From positions 1 to 7,495 of the forward strand of contig JAFYRH010000190.1 of assembly GCA_017559555.1 (NCBI GenBank): a stretch of 7,495 bases of DNA, written 5' to 3'. The translations under genes were made by a program, and so were the position numbers. The stretch is from Clostridia bacterium (GTDB lineage Bacteria > Bacillota > Clostridia > Oscillospirales > CAG-272). Shown here one piece after another: positions 1-6,124 of the stretch; position 1 is the first letter of the stretch; every line of letters starts with the position of its first letter. Below the pieces are notes generated by a model. It saw only the letters and a list, made by a program, of their open reading frames with translations. It made no database searches and had not been told where the DNA came from.

Positions 1-288
1 ATTCGTTGCCTTTCCATTATCCTCTATAAATGCTGCGTTCCTAAAATGATGCATAGCTTGTTTGCGGAAAGTTTCGCGGCTGTTTTCGGCATAGGATACG
101 CCGTAAAACTCTTTTGTATAGGAAATCACATCGTGAATACGAATCCAAGCATTTGTCGCATTAGCCCAAGAGTCCGTTTCTTTAAGATTTGCCATAGCCA
201 AAAGAGTGTAGCAACACAAATCCGCTTGTTGCTTACTTGGCACTTGTAAATCGCTTAATATTCGTCTTGCTTCATCAATTTTACTCAT
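1..288 (-). CDS. BsuBI/PstI-family type II restriction endonuclease, N-terminal part (runs off the left edge)
   Basis: The open frame begins at ATG 288-286 and stays open for 96 codons to base 1, so only the N-terminus is visible. An AAGGAG ribosome binding site (295-300) lies 6 bases upstream. The ATG overlaps the methyltransferase stop codon as ATGA, which implies translational coupling. I recognise the N-terminal domain of the BsuBI/PstI endonucleases: the block around residues 66-86, with GVSYAENSRETFRKQAMHHF, resembles the family pattern YGxxYxxNSRET-R-Q--H-F, and the end reads KATN as in the family. Family members are about 320 residues and cut CTGCAG using a C-terminal PD-(D/E)XK-like domain, which would lie outside the window. 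I cannot tell whether the rest of the gene is intact. The CTGCAG specificity is inferred from the family, not seen. Confidence 0.85.
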   Translation of the reverse strand, partial: MSKIDEARRILSDLQVPSKQQADLCCYTLLAMANLKETDSWANATNAWIRIHDVISYTKEFYGVSYAENSRETFRKQAMHHFRNAAFIEDNGKATN

Positions 289-1772
289 AGATAACTCCTT
301 AAAATTCTGTCACACGATATTTCAGAATAATCGCGTTCTCTAATTAGCTCTTTCCCCATGGCTTCTATTATGTTCATCGGTGGAACGGGCATAGAATTGA
401 TTTCTGTAGAATTTACCTGTGTAGAACCGTTCAATATTCTGTAGTAAGAATCATATAGCGTAGAATTAAACAAAACATATAATCCGTGAACAACACAATC
501 TGTTAGAGCTTTGGTTCCTGTAATAAAGTTAATTTTGTTTAGTGTGCTTATTTGAGAGTATTGCGGATTTTTTTGTGCCAAGTAAATCCCACACTGCAAA
601 CGTCTATGTTCTTCTTTTGCAGTAAAGCGTTTTACAAACAGATAATTTGTATTCGTTTGCAACAGCCCCTCTTGTTCTGTTACAATATATTCGTGTTCTC
701 GTTCAATGGGAAATACGACTTTTCCATTCTGAATGTGTTGAGAGTAAAACAACGGCACTGCCTGTGGTTCAGCTACATCACGAAGCATATCTCTGTTTCT
801 AAAATCAACAGTCAACCCTGTTTTCATTTTTAAGCCTATACTCAATAGAGTGTCATTCCAACGGTTAAGAGTTTTGAGGGTTTCTGTTTCACTCTCCGTA
901 GTAGTTAAATATACATAACAATCTTCACCCGAAACCACAGAATCATACGGAGCAAGAAAATGTGTTTTATTGCTGAAGTCGCTATTAGATTGACTTGTAG
1001 TTATTGTGATGTTTTGAGGTTTTTGTTTTGTCTTGCAAACTTTGATAATCATTGTTTCTTGCAAAACACTTTCGGTTTCAAAAACTTTATCTCTACTTAC
1101 AAACAAATGAATATGCTCCAAAACGCATTCACTTAAAAATTTTTGACGGAATCTTTTAAAGTAAGCACCCGAAGTCCACGAACGAGGAATAATATATACC
1201 ATTTCGCCGTTGTTTTCAAGATTAAACACGCCCATAGTTGCAAAAAGGAAATAAAGATTTGGTGCGCCATAGCACACATCGGACATAGTCTTTGCTTCAA
1301 ATGCGTCCTTTGAAATTTTCATATACGGCGGATTGCCGATGACCAAATCATATTTTTCGGGCGATGGATTCGCACCGAGTTTTTCGTTGTATTCTAAATC
1401 TTGGGAAAGAATATAATTTTCAGTGCGGATGGCGTAAGAAAACCTGACATTACTATTATTTTGTGCCCACGTTAGATTATCTTTAAGCAAATCAATAATG
1501 TGAGGATCGTTTTCATAACAAGTCAGTTCAATGCTTTGTATATGTGGAAAAGTTTGTAATCTTTCTAACAAAGCGATAGACAGTATTCCAGAGCCTGCTC
1601 CAGCATCAAGAATTTTCAGCGTAGTCTTGTTAGAGAAAATATCAAACAATTCAGCCATAAAGATTGCGGTTTCTTTGCTCGTGAAAAACTGACCATATTT
1701 TTTCCTCAAATCTTTAGGCATTTTCTTGACATATTCAGTTGTGTTACATATTGCAAAATCAAGTAGCTTCAT
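285..1772 (-). CDS. PstI/BsuBI-type N6-adenine DNA methyltransferase (gamma class)
   Basis: Modification enzyme of the type II system; it transfers a methyl group from S-adenosylmethionine to adenine N6 and so protects host DNA from the endonuclease encoded next. Numbered from the upstream GTG, KYGQFFTS (residues 33-40) is the motif X region, DAGAGSG (64-70) is the cofactor-binding motif I, and NPPY (155-158) is the catalytic motif IV. The order X-I-IV followed by a long C-terminal target-recognition part, about 500 residues in all, fits M.PstI and M.BsuBI. The longest frame begins at GTG 1796, but no ribosome binding site precedes it. I prefer ATG 1772 (495 residues), which has GGAG at 1783-1786 ten bases upstream and reduces the overlap with the regulator gene from 38 to 14 bases. 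The stop overlaps the endonuclease start as ATGA. The gene is AT-rich compared with parB and serS, consistent with horizontal acquisition. Confidence 0.9.
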   Translation of the reverse strand: MKLLDFAICNTTEYVKKMPKDLRKKYGQFFTSKETAIFMAELFDIFSNKTTLKILDAGAGSGILSIALLERLQTFPHIQSIELTCYENDPHIIDLLKDNLTWAQNNSNVRFSYAIRTENYILSQDLEYNEKLGANPSPEKYDLVIGNPPYMKISKDAFEAKTMSDVCYGAPNLYFLFATMGVFNLENNGEMVYIIPRSWTSGAYFKRFRQKFLSECVLEHIHLFVSRDKVFETESVLQETMIIKVCKTKQKPQNITITTSQSNSDFSNKTHFLAPYDSVVSGEDCYVYLTTTESETETLKTLNRWNDTLLSIGLKMKTGLTVDFRNRDMLRDVAEPQAVPLFYSQHIQNGKVVFPIEREHEYIVTEQEGLLQTNTNYLFVKRFTAKEEHRRLQCGIYLAQKNPQYSQISTLNKINFITGTKALTDCVVHGLYVLFNSTLYDSYYRILNGSTQVNSTEINSMPVPPMNIIEAMGKELIRERDYSEISCDRILRSYL

Positions 1773-1968
1773 TTCTTCTAAACTCCATAATTTCACTTAT
1801 ATCACAGTTAAGCGTATTGCAAATTTTATACAGGCTCTCTAAAGACACAAACTCGTTACGTCCCATTTTTGCTAATACATTAAAGCTAATATCAGATTTG
1901 TTTTTTAGCTCGGTACGATTCATTTTTTTATCAATTAGTAATTTCCACAATCTATCATAACAAACCAT
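1759..1968 (-). CDS. Small Cro/C1-type (XRE, HTH_26-like) regulator, probable controller of the restriction-modification operon
   Basis: The product is 69 residues, essentially one helix-turn-helix domain. MNRTELKNKSDISFNVLAKM (residues 16-35) spans the helix-turn-helix, and SLESLYKICNTLNCDISEIM (42-61) is the last helical part typical of small YozG/HTH_26 repressors. It has no separate effector domain. The frame extends upstream to ATG 2031, but ATG 1968 is the real start: AAGGAG (1978-1983) lies 9 bases before it, and the sigma-A promoter at 1999-2027 places the transcript start downstream of 2031. The gene is first in the operon and overlaps the methyltransferase. By analogy with controller (C) proteins it may delay or limit endonuclease expression on entry to a new host, but it belongs to a different small-XRE group and this role is inferred. 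Close relatives often sit beside DNA methyltransferase genes in Firmicutes. Confidence 0.85.
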   Translation of the reverse strand: MVCYDRLWKLLIDKKMNRTELKNKSDISFNVLAKMGRNEFVSLESLYKICNTLNCDISEIMEFRRNEAT

Positions 1969-1998
1969 TGTTAAACGCTCCTTCTCTCTCTTAAAAGT

Positions 1999-2027
1999 AT
2001 TATAGCATATTGTTAACAGAAAGTCAA
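1999..2027 (-). promoter_or_regulatory. Sigma-A promoter of the regulator-methyltransferase-endonuclease operon
   Basis: On the minus strand, -35 TTGACT (2022-2027) and a perfect -10 TATAAT (1999-2004) are separated by exactly 17 bases. Transcription should start near 1992, leaving a leader of about 24 bases before ATG 1968 that contains AAGGAG. The spacer includes the palindrome TGTTAACA (2011-2018). A 16-bp inverted repeat lies 6 bp upstream of the -35. Confidence 0.82.
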
Positions 2028-2033
2028 GCAACG

Positions 2034-2049
2034 CTCACGATTTCGTGAG
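2034..2049. promoter_or_regulatory. Inverted repeat next to the -35, candidate operator
   Basis: CTCACGA-TT-TCGTGAG is a perfect 7-bp inverted repeat with a 2-bp centre, 6 bp upstream of the -35 of the restriction-modification promoter. A third copy of the half-site CTCACGA is at 2184-2190. The short dyad and its position suit a dimeric Cro/C1-type protein such as the 69-residue regulator. Binding is inferred only. Confidence 0.4.
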
Positions 2050-2092
2050 AAAATATGTTCGTCTATAACTTATCAATTTTCTTGACAAGCAC

Positions 2093-2114
2093 TGCATTTG
2101 TGGTCACAAATGCA
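2093..2114. repeat. 10-2-10 perfect inverted repeat
   Basis: TGCATTTGTG, then GT, then CACAAATGCA: ten of ten arm bases are complementary. The centre is about 77 bp upstream of the -35 of the restriction-modification operon. It could be a protein-binding dyad or a short hairpin. It shares its last four bases (TGCA, 2111-2114) with the start of the next inverted repeat, so the two structures compete for those bases. Confidence 0.5.
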
Positions 2115-2156
2115 AAAATACGGCATACCTCTTTCGCGATATACCGTATTCTTGCA
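2111..2156 (-). terminator. Stem-loop downstream of the membrane-protein gene, possible transcription terminator
   Basis: Arms 2111-2126 and 2141-2156 are complementary at 14 of 16 positions with a 14-base loop. In minus-strand RNA the arms read UGCAAGAAUACGGUAU and AUGCCGUAUUUUUGCA, and both mismatches become G-U pairs; in plus-strand RNA they would be A-C mismatches. The structure therefore appears to work in minus-strand RNA, about 45 bases after the 2200-2853 gene ends. The inner ten pairs are followed by UUUUUGCAUUU, a modest U-tract, so termination is plausible but the stem is AT-rich. Confidence 0.45.
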
Positions 2157-2199
2157 AAACCGTCCTTTGGAGTGACGCTCTAACTCACGAGTGCTTTTT

Positions 2200-2853
2200 T
2201 TACGGTGCCAAAAGCGTGATCAAGGAATCGGCTAATTGCAATATGTTGGGCAAAAAACGGCAAAGCAGTCCTACAAAAACAGGAACCAAAATAACCGTCA
2301 GCACAGCAGAAAGCCAACCGGACCCCTTGGGATTAAAACGATTTTCCGCACGGTATTTGAGGTCTTCGGGAATATAAAAATGATCTCTTGTAAAATCAAT
2401 TTTATAGGTTGCGTCCTTCCCTTTTTCGCTCAGATATTCCTGCTCTTCGCGGCAAAAAACAACCTTTTTCAAATACGCACTGTGGCACAATTCGCGACGG
2501 ATAACCGTGCTTCGAAACGCGCCGGAATCCAACAAAGTCATTCCCGCTTCGGGACTCAATGCCTCGTTTTTGAGTAACGTCCTTACAAATTCGCCTACAA
2601 TACGACGGCAAAAGACCGTTGCAATGGTGGCAAGAATAATGCCTAAAATTAAAGCAGGGATAATTTTGTTAATAATACTTGCGGTTTGCTCGGTAATCGA
2701 AAAATTATCATACGCGCCAAAACGGATGGAAAAATAAGTTTGGTGAAAGTAGGTGATCAGCTCACCAAACGTCGAATTTTGATACCATCCTGCAAATTGC
2801 TCCCAAAAAGAAGGGGTTGCGGCAGCCGAAAAAACAGTAACGGGGTGTTGCAT
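2200..2853 (-). CDS. Two-pass membrane protein of unknown function
   Basis: I do not recognise this 217-residue protein. It has two clear hydrophobic segments, about residues 63-82 (KIIPALILGIILATIATVF region) and 181-204 (LSAVLTVILVPVFVGLLCRF region). The roughly 95-residue stretch between them is polar and charged. CRR follows the first segment, and by the positive-inside rule this puts the central domain in the cytoplasm with both ends outside. There is no cleavable signal peptide; the N-terminal 60 residues are mildly aromatic and non-hydrophobic. The start ATG 2853 has AAAGGAGAG upstream with the GGAG core 7 bases away. It follows serS by 34 bases with no terminator between, so it is probably the last gene of the parA-parB-serS transcript. 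The codons look like ordinary coding sequence for this genome, and nothing suggests degradation. Confidence 0.78.
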   Translation of the reverse strand: MQHPVTVFSAAATPSFWEQFAGWYQNSTFGELITYFHQTYFSIRFGAYDNFSITEQTASIINKIIPALILGIILATIATVFCRRIVGEFVRTLLKNEALSPEAGMTLLDSGAFRSTVIRRELCHSAYLKKVVFCREEQEYLSEKGKDATYKIDFTRDHFYIPEDLKYRAENRFNPKGSGWLSAVLTVILVPVFVGLLCRFLPNILQLADSLITLLAP

Positions 2854-2887
2854 ATTTACTCTCCTTTACAGTTTATAGGGAGAAAAA

Positions 2888-4168
<1,281 letters not shown>

Positions 4169-4185
4169 TATTTTTCTCCAATTTT

Positions 4186-5085
4186 TTAGTCGTTATCGGC
4201 GAAAAAGTCTCCGCCACAAATGCTCTTGAGGAGCTCTGCCAAGTCGTCATCGTCGCTATAAGCGAGCTCAACAACCTTCTTTTTTGCTGTTTTGAGGATG
4301 CGAACGCGTCTACCGAGAACAGAAACTGCGCGATGCTCAAGATCGTGCATATAAGCCTTTCTTTGTTTAGCTTCGTTTTGTTCAACTGTATCAACTTCCT
4401 CGGGGGTGTAGTTCATTAAACGAACGGTGCGCTCTACGTCGCGAACAGAAAGTCCTTTTTCTACAATTTTTGCAGCCAAAGGAGCCATTTGATCTTCATT
4501 TTCAAGACCAAGCAGCGCACGAGCATGGCCTGCGGAGAGTTCCCCACGCTTCAAAAGATCAAGAACTTCGTCGGGGAGCTCCAAAAGGCGCAGACAGTTG
4601 GTGATTGCCGAACGGCTCTTGCCCACTTGCTTTGCAACCTGTTCTTGCGTCAAGCCAAAACGCTCGATCAATGCATCATAAGCGAAAGCTTCTTCCACGG
4701 GATTGAGGTTTTCGCGTTGTACGTTCTCAATAACTGCAATTTGAGCCGCTTTGAGATCGTCTCCATCAAGGATAACTGCGGGAATTTCGCTCAGCCCTGC
4801 CATTTTGGAGGCTCTCCAACGACGTTCACCTGCAATAATTTCGTAGTTTCCTTCTAAAAATGCGCTTTCACGTACAATAATGGGCTGCAAAACGCCAAAT
4901 TGTGCAATAGAATCTGCCAATTGACCAAGCGCCTCGGGAGAAAATTCCTTACGGGGCTGATCACTGCGAGGCTCTACTTGCGAAATGCGCAAATTGGTGG
5001 CAGCGGACGTCTCGTCGCTTGCTAAAATGTTGTCATCAAGCAAGGAATAGAAGTCGCGACCCAGTCCACTTCTCGATTTTGCCAT
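4186..5085 (-). CDS. parB: Chromosome-partitioning protein ParB (Spo0J), CTP-dependent parS-binding clamp
   Basis: This 299-residue ParB family protein binds parS, closes as a CTP-dependent DNA clamp, spreads along the DNA and loads SMC condensin. The N-terminal KSRSGLGRDFYSLL (3-16) resembles the basic ParA-stimulating peptide. The ParB/Srx domain follows at about 33-130, with RKEFSPEALGQLADSI (45-60), the CTP-binding GERRWRA (86-92) and IENVQRENLNPVEEA (119-133). The parS-reading helix-turn-helix spans about 145-168 (LTQEQVAKQVGKSRSAITNC), and the C-terminal part ends in the dimerisation region. A strong AAGGAGGT site sits 5 bases before ATG 5085 and overlaps the parA stop region, so parA and parB are one transcription unit. 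Its four likely target sites are at 5969-6122. This is the chromosomal rather than plasmid type, judged from the mnmG-rsmG context. No noc paralogue is present between rsmG and parA. Confidence 0.97.
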   Translation of the reverse strand: MAKSRSGLGRDFYSLLDDNILASDETSAATNLRISQVEPRSDQPRKEFSPEALGQLADSIAQFGVLQPIIVRESAFLEGNYEIIAGERRWRASKMAGLSEIPAVILDGDDLKAAQIAVIENVQRENLNPVEEAFAYDALIERFGLTQEQVAKQVGKSRSAITNCLRLLELPDEVLDLLKRGELSAGHARALLGLENEDQMAPLAAKIVEKGLSVRDVERTVRLMNYTPEEVDTVEQNEAKQRKAYMHDLEHRAVSVLGRRVRILKTAKKKVVELAYSDDDDLAELLKSICGGDFFADND

Positions 5086-5096
5086 TTTCTACCTCC

Positions 5097-5858
5097 TTAA
5101 ATGCGCTCTGCAAGCTCTTTTGCAATATTCAGGTACTCAACTGCACCTTTAGAGCGCTTTTCGTGGTAATAAACGGGCAAACCAAAGCTGGGAGCTTCAG
5201 AAAGCTTAACGTTTCTCGAAACAGTGGTCTCAAACAACTTGTCTGCATAGTGTTTTCTCAACTCGTTGAGAACTTGTGCAGAAAGAATGAGACGGTTGTT
5301 GTACATGGTAATCAGAATACCGGTAACGTTCAAATCCTTATTATAGTGGGATTTGATGCGGCTAATGGTGAACATGAGCTGAGAAAGCCCCTCAAGCGCG
5401 AAAAATTCGCATTGCATGGGGATAACAACACCGTTTGCGGCAGTCATTGCGTTAACTGTGAGCATTCCAAGAGACGGAGGACAGTCAATAATAACGTAAT
5501 CAAAGCCATCAATAACGGGAGCAAGCTTGTTTTTGATAACAAATTCGCCATTTTCAACGTCTGCGAGTTCATATTCTGCACGAGCAAGTGTTGTATTAGT
5601 AGGAATGATGCTCAAATTATCAAATTTTGTCTTAATAATAACGTCTTGAACAGTTGCGTCGGTTGTTAAAAGATCAAAAGCAGTCATTTTCAAGCTTTTT
5701 TTGATGATTCCTAAGCCACTTGTAGCATTTCCTTGGGGGTCGAGGTCAATCATAAGCACCTTGTAACCCAAAACGCCCAGAGAAGCTGCGATATTTACTG
5801 CGGAAGTTGTCTTACCAACGCCGCCTTTTTGGTTTGCGAAAGCAATAATTTTTCCCAT
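5097..5858 (-). CDS. parA: Chromosome-partitioning ATPase ParA (Soj)
   Basis: This 253-residue deviant-Walker ParA/MinD-type ATPase binds the nucleoid non-specifically as an ATP dimer. With ParB it positions origins and, in Bacillus, also regulates DnaA. KGGVGKTT (11-18) carries the deviant Walker A signature lysine, DLDPQGN (38-44) is the A' motif, and VIIDCPPS (122-129) is Walker B. SRNVKLSEAPSFG (214-226) and Arg189 in NNRLILS fall where the DNA-binding arginines of B. subtilis Soj lie; Lys218 replaces the second arginine conservatively (alignment by eye). The frame extends up to ATG 5948, but ATG 5858 is the start: AGAGAGGA precedes it by 9 bases, the product then begins MGKIIAFANQKGG like its family and has the standard Soj length, and the promoter lies inside the extended frame. 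parB follows after 11 bases. Confidence 0.97.
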   Translation of the reverse strand: MGKIIAFANQKGGVGKTTSAVNIAASLGVLGYKVLMIDLDPQGNATSGLGIIKKSLKMTAFDLLTTDATVQDVIIKTKFDNLSIIPTNTTLARAEYELADVENGEFVIKNKLAPVIDGFDYVIIDCPPSLGMLTVNAMTAANGVVIPMQCEFFALEGLSQLMFTISRIKSHYNKDLNVTGILITMYNNRLILSAQVLNELRKHYADKLFETTVSRNVKLSEAPSFGLPVYYHEKRSKGAVEYLNIAKELAERI

Positions 5859-5907
5859 AAATGTAAATCCTCTCTTTGATGTAATAGTAAAGATGGTGTT
5901 TTTTATT

Positions 5908-5936
5908 ATTATACCACAGTTTTTGCAAAAATGCAA
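5908..5936 (-). promoter_or_regulatory. Promoter of parA-parB-serS, extended -10 type
   Basis: On the minus strand, a perfect -10 TATAAT (5908-5913) is preceded by TGG, giving the extended -10 TGnTATAAT. A weak -35 TTGCAT (5931-5936) is 17 bases upstream. The transcript would start near 5901, about 42 bases before the parA ATG. The nearest parS site begins 33 bp upstream of the -35, so spreading ParB could repress its own operon; that is an inference. Confidence 0.72.
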
Positions 5937-5968
5937 TGTTTTTTGCAAATAATTCTCAACTTTTTTGA

Positions 5969-5984
5969 TGTTTCACGTGAAACA
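5969..5984. other. parS site 1 (perfect)
   Basis: TGTTTCACGTGAAACA matches the B. subtilis-type 16-bp parS at every position and is a full palindrome. It is the ParB nucleation site closest to the parA promoter. Confidence 0.96.
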
Positions 5985-6005
5985 AACCACATAAAACAAC
6001 AAGCA

Positions 6006-6021
6006 TGTTTCACGTGAAACA
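6006..6021. other. parS site 2 (perfect)
   Basis: A second perfect TGTTTCACGTGAAACA, centred 37 bp from site 1. Its downstream flank ATACAC is repeated after site 3, so GTTTCACGTGAAACATACAC occurs twice as a 20-bp direct repeat (6007-6026 and 6073-6092). Confidence 0.96.
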
Positions 6022-6071
6022 TACACAAAAATCGATCTCTCCGCACAAACCGAAAACTGGCAAAAAGAAAA

Positions 6072-6087
6072 AGTTTCACGTGAAACA
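6072..6087. other. parS site 3 (one terminal mismatch)
   Basis: AGTTTCACGTGAAACA has A in place of T at position 1; the 14-bp core GTTTCACGTGAAAC is intact. It is centred 66 bp from site 2. Read on the minus strand, the palindrome is followed by TTTTTCTTTTT, which resembles an intrinsic terminator for the mnmG-rsmG transcript. Confidence 0.92.
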
Positions 6088-6106
6088 TACACCACTTGGT
6101 GAGAAT

Positions 6107-6122
6107 TGTTTCACGTGAAACT
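6107..6122. other. parS site 4 (one terminal mismatch)
   Basis: TGTTTCACGTGAAACT has T in place of A at position 16; the 14-bp core is intact. It is centred 35 bp from site 3 and ends two bases before the rsmG stop codon. The mismatch is the mirror image of the one in site 3. Confidence 0.92.
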
Positions 6123-6124
6123 TT

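Noticed and set aside
46..249. A 67-codon plus-strand frame at the left edge
   Set aside because: The minus strand here encodes the recognisable BsuBI/PstI endonuclease N-terminus, with a good ribosome binding site and an overlap with the methyltransferase.
1969..2031. A 21-residue N-terminal extension of the XRE regulator from ATG 2031
   Set aside because: ATG 2031 lies upstream of the -35/-10 elements and lacks a ribosome binding site, while ATG 1968 has AAGGAG at 9 bases.
2161..2200. A plus-strand terminator ending in a T7 run at 2194-2200
   Set aside because: There is no plus-strand gene upstream of it and the preceding sequence forms only a weak, irregular stem; the T-run is part of the end of the minus-strand gene.
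5019..5669. A 216-codon plus-strand frame opposite parA
   Set aside because: It lies antisense to a confidently identified ParA and across the parA-parB junction, with no ribosome binding site support or domain.
5859..5948. A 30-residue N-terminal extension of ParA from ATG 5948
   Set aside because: The extension runs across the promoter -10 and the ribosome binding site of ATG 5858, and would make ParA longer than its family.
5969..6122. Evenly repeated 16-mers as a possible CRISPR array
   Set aside because: The repeats are perfect palindromes matching the known parS sequence, with unequal spacing of 37, 66 and 35 bp and no cas genes.
5859..6124. A replication origin (oriC) in the rsmG-parA spacer
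   Set aside because: I find no TTATCCACA-type DnaA boxes or AT-rich unwinding element; the spacer is explained by parS sites and the parA promoter. The origin is probably nearby but outside the window.
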